The notes beneath the pieces were generated by a model that had not been told where the DNA came from, searched no databases, and was given only the letters and a program-made list of their open reading frames with translations. Positions 1 through 6,881 of a stretch of 9,172 bases of DNA are shown here, piece after piece; the first letter of the stretch is position 1; the number at the start of each line of letters is the position of its first letter. The translations under genes and the position numbers were made by a program. The DNA comes from Candidatus Kerfeldbacteria bacterium (GTDB lineage: Bacteria; Patescibacteriota; Patescibacteriia; PEXW01), in NCBI GenBank assembly GCA_903867845.1, contig CAIPSZ010000195.1, forward strand, positions 1-9,172. The letters are read 5' to 3'.

Positions 1-510
1 GATGTATCTGGAAAAAATCAATACCTCGTATTATTGGATGCGCAGAATGTACAAGTACTTTACCGTTTAGCAAGTAGCAAAATTCAGCGCTGCAGTGTGG
101 TGAGTGCAGGATTTTGTGATGTGGAAGATAATTGGCAAGATGTTACACCCCCGACGCTTACCATTCAATCCTTCTCATTCCTCATTAGTCCCTCCGAAGA
201 TCCATTTGCAGCAAAATCACCAATGAGTTGCACGTATCCCACTGATGGTTCAGATCCCATTGCCGGGTGTCGGTGGGGAACAACCTGTCAGAAACAAGAT
301 GGTTCATTGAGTTGCCAGCTGGTAAGTGGCGCTTCCTGCTACTGCGCGCCGTACACGTTTGGTGCTGTAATACCTTTGCAGCCGACTGTCACTTTTTCCA
401 TAGTGAGCACCCGTGTGGCGAACCAGCAGACCTTAACCCAGACATTCCAATCGACAATAGCTTCACGAGTCTTTGATGGACTCGGTCAACTGAATACCTA
501 TGCACCGTAA
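1..510 (+). CDS. Prepilin-like (type IV pilus/pseudopilin) protein, C-terminal part
   Basis: The reading frame is open from base 1 and ends at TAA 508-510, so about 169 residues of the C-terminus are visible and the start lies upstream; the TTG at 34 is only an internal codon. No enzymatic motif is present. The last part (PTVTFSIVSTRV, then a Gln/Thr-rich stretch ending in IASRVF) resembles the C-terminal beta strands of pseudopilins that carry an N-terminal methylation helix, which would be encoded outside the window. Eight cysteines are visible, six of them in about 40 residues (roughly 215-345 nt), which suggests a disulfide-rich extracytoplasmic loop. The gene overlaps the next one by 11 nt (500-510), so the two are probably translationally coupled parts of a pilus operon. 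The pilin family call is inference from composition, C-terminal pattern and neighbour; the exact protein is not recognised. Confidence 0.65.
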   Translation, partial: DVSGKNQYLVLLDAQNVQVLYRLASSKIQRCSVVSAGFCDVEDNWQDVTPPTLTIQSFSFLISPSEDPFAAKSPMSCTYPTDGSDPIAGCRWGTTCQKQDGSLSCQLVSGASCYCAPYTFGAVIPLQPTVTFSIVSTRVANQQTLTQTFQSTIASRVFDGLGQLNTYAP

Positions 511-1783
511 ATCAGGCATTACGCTCATCCTGGCACTCCTGATTGTATCGGTGGTAGTTGCAATTGGCATTACCATAAGTACAGTTGTGATTTTTCAAGT
601 ACGCTTGAATAGTGTGACGGCGCAGTCCCACCAAGGGTACTACGCGGCAGAATCGGGGATCGAACAAGGGCTTAATCGGGTGAGTAGTTTGCAAACGCAG
701 AAGCTGGGTGCAGCGCTAAGTATCCTTCAAAACTTAACCTTGCCTTCTGACCCAAATTTAGACTCGACGTTTTTTAGCGCTTCAAAGAAGTTTCTCGCCG
801 CGTCACAAGATACAGGCGGGACTAGTAGCGTCGCCCCAGATATGCAAGAAGGACAGAGCACATATGTTGATATTTATAACGTTGACACGAGTCTCAATGC
901 GCTTGCACAGAATCCAACTCTTTGCATTTCCGCTGTTGGTAAAGATGTTGATGGTGCAGGAAGTGACACCATTGGGAACGAAGTTCTTGAAGTTAGTTGG
1001 GTGGCTTGGGATAGTACAGGAGCAACCTCTACGCCGAAGCGTGCATACCTCAGCTACAGTGAATTCAATCAAACCGCAGGATGTCCTGGTGGGCAACCCG
1101 GCGCAGTAGTGCCCATAGTCTTACTTACACCACTGACGAATTACGCAGGTTTTCGCATACGGATAACCGCGCTCCGACCAACTGGCGAGCTGCTAGGTGT
1201 ATCTGGTTGGGGAGATATTACAAATCTTGAAGTCTCCACCACACCTACGACGAAATCACAAATCCTTCTGAAATCAATTAGCAATACAGGCGGCCAAAAG
1301 CAAGCCTTAAAAGCTACTTTCCCGTGGGCTCTGCCACTATCGTCACTCTTTGATTTTGTTATCTTCAGCGAGCAAACACTCGCAAAAGAATTACCAGTTT
1401 CTGTGCAGCAAAACATTACTTCTTTTGGACCGTACCAGATTACAGGGACCACAGGAAAAACACAGCCAGACTCAAGCTCAGATACACCGTTTGCAAATTG
1501 CGGCTCATCATGTTCGTACTACATTCGTCTCTTCAAACCAGTTTCTGGTTGGCCCCTGTGGATGACCTTCAGATACGATACAACTGGCCAATCCCAAACT
1601 CAGAATTTTGGAAGCACTTATTCTGCATCGAGTTGCATAATACAATCTCCGTATAGTTTTACTGTAACAGCGCAATTTTCGTATACAATTGGGCCCGATT
1701 CGTTCCATCTTCCAAGTTCGTACCAACTTTTGAGCCAACCAACCTTCCTCAACCCCCAGGAGTCATTCTGCCCGACGTCCTAA
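500..1783 (+). CDS. PilX-like pilus assembly protein with N-terminal membrane helix
   Basis: This 427-residue protein has a short basic N-terminus (MHRKSG), one hydrophobic helix at about residues 7-33, then a polar segment leading to YYAAESGIEQG (47-57). That A-AE-G-E pattern after a single helix is the signature of PilX/PilV-type N-terminal domains of type IV pilus minor components. There is no classical G|FTLIE prepilin cleavage site; the matching region reads GITLIL, without the Glu. The remaining 350 or so residues are Ser/Thr-rich, beta-rich looking and contain a CGSSC motif (near 1500-1515 nt); they should lie outside the membrane. The start at 500 overlaps the stop of the preceding pilin-like gene, has no Shine-Dalgarno sequence and is preceded by CCT. 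GC content is lower (mid-40s percent in sampled stretches) than in the ligA-ndk operon. The family call is fairly secure; the specific role in the pilus is not visible. Confidence 0.75.
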   Translation: MHRKSGITLILALLIVSVVVAIGITISTVVIFQVRLNSVTAQSHQGYYAAESGIEQGLNRVSSLQTQKLGAALSILQNLTLPSDPNLDSTFFSASKKFLAASQDTGGTSSVAPDMQEGQSTYVDIYNVDTSLNALAQNPTLCISAVGKDVDGAGSDTIGNEVLEVSWVAWDSTGATSTPKRAYLSYSEFNQTAGCPGGQPGAVVPIVLLTPLTNYAGFRIRITALRPTGELLGVSGWGDITNLEVSTTPTTKSQILLKSISNTGGQKQALKATFPWALPLSSLFDFVIFSEQTLAKELPVSVQQNITSFGPYQITGTTGKTQPDSSSDTPFANCGSSCSYYIRLFKPVSGWPLWMTFRYDTTGQSQTQNFGSTYSASSCIIQSPYSFTVTAQFSYTIGPDSFHLPSSYQLLSQPTFLNPQESFCPTS

Positions 1784-1790
1784 GTAGGGT

Positions 1791-2675
1791 TTACGGCAGC
1801 ACCTCTTCCCGTTGCAGGGTTGATCCCTGGACGGTCACTTTGAGCGCGTGAAATTTTCCCTGGAGCAAACCACCAAAGGCAGATTGAATGTCACCGCCCC
1901 CGCCACCCGATACGGTGACGGGTACGGCTTGCGTCGTGTGGCCATCCGCGCCCTTAGCCACAGACATGTCGTAGTCGATGAGCGTGTGCACGTGCCCGGC
2001 GTAAATCTGGTTCACCGGGTACTTCGCCAGAATGGCCAAAAATTTGTCATTACTCGCTCGTGACGTTTTCGTTTCATCGTCACCCAACAAACTGGCGAAC
2101 GGGTAGGCGAATGGGCGGTGGTAGGCGAGGATGGCGATGTCATCTTTTGTTTTCTTCGCTGACCACGCGCGCAAATCATTTTCCAACCAGGATAACTCGC
2201 TCGCCGAGAACCCAACTTTTCGTTCAGCATTATCCAGCAGCACCAAATGGACGGTGCCGATATCTATGCTTCGGGGGATGACGCCGAACACGTGCTGGAA
2301 CGCACTCTCGGTCGCATCATCGGTTAGGTCATGGTTCCCGGGTACGATGTAGAACGGCACCTTCACCCCAAGTTGGGCGTTGAGATTTTTGAGTTGGTCA
2401 ACTTCGGTTACCCCGCCATTTTCCATGGCATCACCCAGGTGCAGGATGAACTGGATGCTAGAATCGGCAGTGAGTTTCTGCATGAGGCTCCGGTATGTGG
2501 CATTGTCGCCTTCGTTGTCACCAATGACGCCAAAGGTCACCGTGGCGGCGTGGTTGGCATACGGAAAAAGCTTGGTAATCGCAGTTATGGGGGAGTTGGT
2601 GTGGCCACGCCACATCACCACGCCGGTGCCAATGGCGATCAACGCAAGCGCGGCAATGAGGTATACTTTACGCAC
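1791..2675 (-). CDS. Membrane-anchored calcineurin-like metallophosphoesterase
   Basis: The protein has 294 residues if started at the GTG at 2675, which gives MRKVYL followed by one hydrophobic segment (about 5-22), a signal anchor or signal peptide. The catalytic domain shows the metal-binding blocks of the calcineurin-like phosphoesterase fold in order: GDN-GD (52-57), GD (81-82), GNHD (113-116), a lone His in YHRPF (186) and GHVH (227-230). In the first block Asn occupies the place of the usual His of D-x-H, a variant seen in some subfamilies. A Gly run (257-261) lies near the C-terminus. It should be a two-metal phosphohydrolase acting at the outer face of the membrane; the substrate cannot be told. 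The frame stays open upstream to 2744, but that extension lies inside ligA and would put charged residues before the helix, so the GTG is preferred. The gene converges on the PilX-like gene with a 7-nt gap. Confidence 0.85.
   Translation of the reverse strand: MRKVYLIAALALIAIGTGVVMWRGHTNSPITAITKLFPYANHAATVTFGVIGDNEGDNATYRSLMQKLTADSSIQFILHLGDAMENGGVTEVDQLKNLNAQLGVKVPFYIVPGNHDLTDDATESAFQHVFGVIPRSIDIGTVHLVLLDNAERKVGFSASELSWLENDLRAWSAKKTKDDIAILAYHRPFAYPFASLLGDDETKTSRASNDKFLAILAKYPVNQIYAGHVHTLIDYDMSVAKGADGHTTQAVPVTVSGGGGGDIQSAFGGLLQGKFHALKVTVQGSTLQREEVLP
2662..2667 (+). promoter_or_regulatory. Candidate -10 box for the ligA-ndk operon
   Basis: TATACT, one mismatch from TATAAT, lies 27 nt upstream of the ligA ATG and would give a leader of about 20 nt. 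No good -35 is seen. It lies within the 5' end of the divergent phosphoesterase gene, so the two promoters would overlap back to back. Confidence 0.3.
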
Positions 2676-2679
2676 GATT

Positions 2680-2688
2680 GTTATAGCA
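2680..2688 (-). promoter_or_regulatory. Extended -10 for the metallophosphoesterase, possible leaderless transcript
   Basis: On the minus strand the bases read TGCTATAAC, an extended -10 (TG-n-TATAAC; hexamer 2685-2680). The expected transcription start, 6-7 nt further on, falls on or beside the GTG start codon at 2675, so the mRNA could be leaderless. No convincing -35 is seen at 16-18 bp spacing. Prediction by eye. Confidence 0.4.
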
Positions 2689-2694
2689 TACCGT

Positions 2695-4707
2695 ATGACC
2701 AAGGCAGACGCCAAAATTCGCATTGCCAAGCTCCGCGAGCACATAGACCACTACCGCTACCAGTACCACGTGCTGGACCGGTCAGAGATTTCGGATGCGG
2801 CGCAGGATTCGCTAAAGCACGAACTGCAGGACCTGGAAACCCAGTTCCCAGATTTGGTTACCCCCGACTCCCCAACCCAGCGCGTGGGTGGGAAAGCGCT
2901 GGCGAAGTTTGTCAAAGCGCCGCACCAGGTACGCATGATTTCCCTGAACGACGTTTTTACCTTGGAAGAAGTGCAGGAATGGGAGACGCGCAATCTCAAG
3001 TTAACGAAGTCACTCGGCCACCACGGCTACTTCGCAGAATTGAAAATTGATGGACTCGCCTTGAGCCTGACGTACCGAGATGGTTTGCTCGTCCGCGCCG
3101 CGACGCGTGGCGATGGCCGGATTGGGGAAGATGTGACCGAGAACGCTAAGACCATTGAAGCAATCCCTCTCCGCCTCCGCACGAAAGTTTCACGAGCGCT
3201 GCCACGAGAGATTGAAGTGCGAGGAGAAGCCTACATGCCCAAGAAAGAGTTTGATCGTTTGAACGCCGATGCGAAGAAGCGCGGGGACGAACCCTTTGCC
3301 AATCCACGGAATGCCGCGGCCGGAGCAATACGCCAACTTGATCCAAAGATTACGGCGAAGCGAAAACTATCATTTCTAGCGTACGACCTTGTGACTGATG
3401 TTGGAGTAAAGCAGCACGAAGATGTCCATCGAATACTTAGGGAGATAGGCTTTCAAAGTGGCACGCATTACGGTAGGCGGTGTATTTCACTCCAAGATAT
3501 AGAAAATTTCCATAAGTATATTGAAAAGCTTCGTCCTCGTTTACCTTTTTGGATTGATGGGAATGTTATCAATGTGAATGATATTTCCGTGTTCAAACAA
3601 CTCGGCGTGGTGGGCAAGACCCCACGTGGGGCAATTGCCTACAAGTACCCAGCTGAACAAGCAACAACCGTGGTGGAAGATATTCAGGTGCAAGTCGGCC
3701 GCACCGGCGCACTCACACCCGTTGCGCATTTACGTCCGGTGCAAGTGGCGGGGAGCACAGTGAAGCGCGCCACGCTGCACAACCTGGATGAAATTCGACG
3801 CCTTGACGTTTGCATTGGCGACACGGTCATTCTGGAAAAAGCCGGTGACATTATCCCGGATGTTGTCCAAGTGCTGCCGAAATTCCGCACGGGCAAGGAG
3901 AAGGTCTTCCACATGCCAGTGCGCTGCCCCGTGTGCAACTCACCGGTGAAGCACCCGGACGGTGAGGTAGCGTACTACTGCACGAACAAGCACTGCTTTG
4001 CCCAGCGTATGGAAGAGCTGCAGCACTTCGTCTCTAAAAACGCGGTTGACATTGATGGCCTGGGCCCGAAAATTTTGGAGCAGTTGTGGAATGCCGACCT
4101 TATTCGCACTCCTGCTGATCTTTTTACGCTTGACGTGAAAGACCTTCAACCGTTGGAACGCTTTGCCGAGAAGTCAGCGGCAAACCTTGTCGCCAGCATT
4201 CAGGAAAAGCGCAAAGGTGTGGAGCTGTGGCGCCTCATCAATGGCCTGGGCATTCGGCATGTGGGGGAGCAAACCAGCCATGATCTTGCTGACCACTTTG
4301 AAAGCGTCGGCAACTTACTCGATGCAACTGAAGACGAGCTCCTTGCTATTCGCGATGTGGGTGGCACTGTTGCAAAGAGTATCGCCGTGTACTTTGCCGA
4401 TAAGGAAAATCGAGCGTACCTGAAAGCATTGCAAATTGTCCTGCGCGTCCAGTATATTCGTGGTCCAAAAAAGGTTGGCGGACCACTCGTTGGCAAGTCG
4501 GTTGTTGTCACCGGCACTTTGGAGCACTTCAGCCGGGACGCAGCTAAGGAAGTCATTCGGAAGGTTGGCGGTCACTGGTCCAGCAGTGTGAGTGCCAAAA
4601 CCGACTACGTGGTCGTCGGTGCCGATCCTGGGTCAAAAGCCAGCAAAGCCGAAGCCCTTGGGGTGACCATCCTGGATGAAGCTGCATTCCAAAAACTGCT
4701 ACACTAA
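2695..4707 (+). CDS. ligA: NAD-dependent DNA ligase LigA
   Basis: LigA seals nicks in duplex DNA, using NAD+ to form a ligase-AMP intermediate, in replication and repair. The start at 2695 gives MTKADAKI and 670 residues, the usual family length; the longer open frame from 2380 is antisense to the phosphoesterase and is rejected. Domains in order: Ia (about 1-68, with the YxYHVLD-type NMN-binding region), adenylation (to about 318) with catalytic Lys117 in KIDG, OB fold (about 320-400), Cys4 zinc finger (C411, C414, C429, C434), helix-hairpin-helix repeats (about 440-585) and BRCT (about 596-670). Motif V keeps Lys317 (AYKYPA). Motif IV is unusual: WIDGNVINVN (286-295) carries Asn293 where E. 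coli LigA has the important Lys290 of DGVVIK. The codons around it (3481-3600) are strikingly AT-rich. gatC follows after 4 nt. Identity is certain; whether the motif IV change affects activity is open. Confidence 0.97.
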   Translation: MTKADAKIRIAKLREHIDHYRYQYHVLDRSEISDAAQDSLKHELQDLETQFPDLVTPDSPTQRVGGKALAKFVKAPHQVRMISLNDVFTLEEVQEWETRNLKLTKSLGHHGYFAELKIDGLALSLTYRDGLLVRAATRGDGRIGEDVTENAKTIEAIPLRLRTKVSRALPREIEVRGEAYMPKKEFDRLNADAKKRGDEPFANPRNAAAGAIRQLDPKITAKRKLSFLAYDLVTDVGVKQHEDVHRILREIGFQSGTHYGRRCISLQDIENFHKYIEKLRPRLPFWIDGNVINVNDISVFKQLGVVGKTPRGAIAYKYPAEQATTVVEDIQVQVGRTGALTPVAHLRPVQVAGSTVKRATLHNLDEIRRLDVCIGDTVILEKAGDIIPDVVQVLPKFRTGKEKVFHMPVRCPVCNSPVKHPDGEVAYYCTNKHCFAQRMEELQHFVSKNAVDIDGLGPKILEQLWNADLIRTPADLFTLDVKDLQPLERFAEKSAANLVASIQEKRKGVELWRLINGLGIRHVGEQTSHDLADHFESVGNLLDATEDELLAIRDVGGTVAKSIAVYFADKENRAYLKALQIVLRVQYIRGPKKVGGPLVGKSVVVTGTLEHFSRDAAKEVIRKVGGHWSSSVSAKTDYVVVGADPGSKASKAEALGVTILDEAAFQKLLH

Positions 4708-4711
4708 GCCC

Positions 4712-4993
4712 ATGCACCTCACGGACGCCGACATCGCCCACCTCGCATCCCTCTCACGGCTGGAGCTTACCCCGCCGCAGCGCACACTTTTCAGCGAGCA
4801 GCTCTCGCGGGTCTTAGATTACCTCGATCAAATTAACCAAGGGGATGCCCAACAGGAAGCTGCCACACGCGCCCGGCAGAACATCTCCCCATCCGACGTG
4901 CGGGCAGACGTGGTCGTTCCCTCAGCACCTGGCTTAATCGAGCAAGCTCCAGTGCAGGAGGGGAGCTCGGTGGTTTCCCCACCGCTTGCGTAA
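4712..4993 (+). CDS. gatC: Asp-tRNA(Asn)/Glu-tRNA(Gln) amidotransferase subunit C
   Basis: GatC is the small scaffold subunit of the GatCAB amidotransferase, which converts Glu-tRNA(Gln) and Asp-tRNA(Asn) to the Gln and Asn forms; it wraps around GatA and stabilises the complex. The protein has 93 residues, close to the usual 95 or so. The N-terminal pattern (MHLTDADIAHLASLSRLEL) is typical. An in-frame upstream ATG (4676) overlaps the end of ligA, so the ATG at 4712 is chosen because it starts exactly at the conserved block. The middle shows the F-x-x-QL-x-x-L/VLDYLDQI helix, and the C-terminus keeps a degenerate form of the usual R-x-D-x-V strand (VRADVVVP). It starts 4 nt after ligA and ends 3 nt before gatA, so it is cotranscribed with both. 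No Shine-Dalgarno sequence is seen. Confidence 0.93.
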   Translation: MHLTDADIAHLASLSRLELTPPQRTLFSEQLSRVLDYLDQINQGDAQQEAATRARQNISPSDVRADVVVPSAPGLIEQAPVQEGSSVVSPPLA

Positions 4994-4996
4994 CCT

Positions 4997-6469
4997 ATGG
5001 ACGTCAAGCAGCTCACCATTCCCGAACTCCACCAGGCGTACGCTAAACGCGAACTCACCGTTGAAGCAGTGACGGGCGCGTACCTGGACAGCATTACGCA
5101 CACCGACCCAACCGTGCGCGCCTTCCTTACCGTACTTGGCGAGCAGGCAATCCAACGCGCTGAAGTACTCGACAAGCAATTAGCCGCTGGCGCGAAACCA
5201 GCTGGCCTTTTCGGCGTGCCCATCGCCATTAAGGATAACCTCTGTCTCGCGGGTACCCGCACAACTGCGGCCTCCAAAATCCTGGAGCACTACGTTGCGC
5301 CGTACACAGCGACTGCAGTCCAGCGCGTCCTTGATGCTGGCGCAGTCGTTTTAGGAAAAACGAACCTGGATGAATTTGCGATGGGCTCATCAACCGAAAA
5401 CTCCGCGTACCAGAAAACCACGAACCCGTGGGACGTCACGCGCGTGCCTGGTGGGTCATCCGGCGGTTCGGCAGCAGCGGTGTCAGCCAGCGAAGCACTC
5501 GTTGCGCTTGGCTCCGATACGGGGGGCTCCATTCGCCAACCTGCCAGCTTGTGCGGTGTGGTTGGGCTCAAGCCGACGTACGGTCGCGTGTCCCGCCACG
5601 GAGTCATTGCACTCTCCTCATCCTTGGACCAAGTGGGGCCACTGGCATGCACGGTAAGTGACGCGCGGGTCCTGTACGAAACCATTGCGGGTGCTGACCC
5701 GTTGGATGCAACAACGGTTGTCCACACTGATGATCCAGCTACTGGGAAAGGACTGATGGGATTACGCGTCGGCTACCTTGAAGACGCCGATACCACCGGT
5801 ATGGATCCGGAGGTACTGGCCCAAGTCCAGAAAGCGTTGAAGCTCTTGGAAAGTGCTGGGGCGAAAATTCAACCTGTCAAAATCGATTCGGTGAAGCTCG
5901 CGCTCGCCCTGTACTACGTCATCGTCACCAGCGAAGTGTCATCCAACCTCGCCCGCTACGACGGCATTCGCTACGGTGTTGACATGCAGCCCAAACCCAA
6001 GGAAACCTTCCTGCAGTACACTACGCGCATCCGCTCGCATGGACTGGGGATGGAAGCCCAGCGCCGTACACTCCTGGGTACGTACACGCTCTCCAAAGGG
6101 TACGCCGACCGGTACTACCACCGGGCGCACGAACTGCAAGGTGTACTCGAACGTGACTTCGATGCCGTCTTTCACGACGTCGACCTACTCTTCGGTCCAA
6201 CGTCGCCGACAGTGGCGTTCCCGCTCGGGGAGAAGTTCAACGACCCGCTCACCATGTACCTCTCGGATATCTTCACGGTCCCGGCAAACATTGCCAACCT
6301 TCCCGCAATTTCCATTCCCATTGGCTTCGCCCACCACTTACCGGTCGGCGGGCAGTTCATAGGCCCGCGCTTCGGGGAAAATCTAGTCTTCCGCGCCGCA
6401 CTTGGGCTGGAAGCCGAGTGCGGGTTTGCCAACCTGCGTGCCGGCAAAGCGCCGTTGCACCAGGCATAA
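4997..6469 (+). CDS. gatA: Asp-tRNA(Asn)/Glu-tRNA(Gln) amidotransferase subunit A
   Basis: GatA is the glutaminase subunit of GatCAB and supplies ammonia to GatB for tRNA-dependent amidation. The protein has 490 residues, normal for the family. The amidase-signature Ser-cisSer-Lys triad is intact: Lys79 (AIKDN), Ser154 in GGSSGGSAAAV and Ser178 in TGGSIRQP. The start at 4997 gives MDVKQLTIPELHQAY, the usual N-terminus, and is preceded by CCT with no Shine-Dalgarno sequence. It lies 3 nt after gatC. gatB, the kinase and tRNA-binding partner, is not in this window and must lie elsewhere if the complex is functional; a response regulator follows instead. The general amidase family is the alternative, but the gatC neighbour and the triad spacing make GatA near certain. 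Confidence 0.96.
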   Translation: MDVKQLTIPELHQAYAKRELTVEAVTGAYLDSITHTDPTVRAFLTVLGEQAIQRAEVLDKQLAAGAKPAGLFGVPIAIKDNLCLAGTRTTAASKILEHYVAPYTATAVQRVLDAGAVVLGKTNLDEFAMGSSTENSAYQKTTNPWDVTRVPGGSSGGSAAAVSASEALVALGSDTGGSIRQPASLCGVVGLKPTYGRVSRHGVIALSSSLDQVGPLACTVSDARVLYETIAGADPLDATTVVHTDDPATGKGLMGLRVGYLEDADTTGMDPEVLAQVQKALKLLESAGAKIQPVKIDSVKLALALYYVIVTSEVSSNLARYDGIRYGVDMQPKPKETFLQYTTRIRSHGLGMEAQRRTLLGTYTLSKGYADRYYHRAHELQGVLERDFDAVFHDVDLLFGPTSPTVAFPLGEKFNDPLTMYLSDIFTVPANIANLPAISIPIGFAHHLPVGGQFIGPRFGENLVFRAALGLEAECGFANLRAGKAPLHQA

Positions 6470-6478
6470 TCACGTGAT
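6469..6478. repeat. 10-bp perfect palindrome between gatA and the response regulator
   Basis: ATCACGTGAT is its own reverse complement and overlaps the gatA stop codon, 11 nt before the response-regulator ATG. It could be an operator half-site pair or chance; only one copy was noticed here. Confidence 0.25.
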
Positions 6479-6489
6479 AGGGTAGTACT

Positions 6490-6870
6490 ATGACTGATAA
6501 GAAAATTGTCGTGGCGCTCATCGAGGACGATCCGCTGATTGCGGAAATGTACACCACGAAGTTCACCAAGGAAGGTTTTGACCTGAAGCACGCTGCCGAT
6601 GGCGCAGCGGGTTTGACGTTGGTGAAGCAAGAGCACCCAGACATCATCCTGCTGGATATCATCATGCCAAAGCTGGATGGATTCCAAGTGTTGGGCGAGC
6701 TTCGAAAGATGACAGAATTTAAGGAAACGCCGATCGTCATGCTGACGAATCTTGGCCAAGAAGAAGATGTGCAGAAAGGCCGTGCGCTTGGTGCCACGGA
6801 CTACTTCATCAAGACCAACTTTACACCGCAAGCAATTGTGGATAAGGTGAAGGCCCTCCTTAAAGCGTAA
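6490..6870 (+). CDS. Single-domain response regulator (CheY-like receiver)
   Basis: The 126-residue protein is one receiver domain with no output domain. The acidic pocket is E12/D13/D14 in IEDDP, the phosphoacceptor is Asp56 in ILLDIIMP, the switch Thr is T86 in MLTNLG and the conserved Lys is K108 in YFIKTN. Phosphorylation by a histidine kinase should change its contact with a partner protein; no DNA-binding domain is present. It sits between gatA (20-nt gap) and ndk (11-nt gap), so it is probably transcribed with housekeeping genes and without a cognate kinase beside it. A membrane sensor-like gene begins about 2 kb downstream, but nothing links the two directly. The LTNLGQEEDV stretch resembles orphan receivers that I recall from CPR genomes. 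Confidence 0.92.
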   Translation: MTDKKIVVALIEDDPLIAEMYTTKFTKEGFDLKHAADGAAGLTLVKQEHPDIILLDIIMPKLDGFQVLGELRKMTEFKETPIVMLTNLGQEEDVQKGRALGATDYFIKTNFTPQAIVDKVKALLKA

Positions 6871-6881
6871 TCAAACCTCCT

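Noticed and set aside
1784..1790. Terminator between the convergent PilX-like and phosphoesterase genes
   Set aside because: The gap is 7 nt and no hairpin with a T-run was found in or near it.
2380..2694. N-terminal extension of LigA in the same open frame
   Set aside because: It is antisense to the metallophosphoesterase, gives non-ligase sequence, and the ATG at 2695 yields a normal 670-residue LigA.
6172..6831. Long minus-strand open frame over gatA and the response regulator
   Set aside because: It is a shadow of two clear genes in the other strand, with no family motif.
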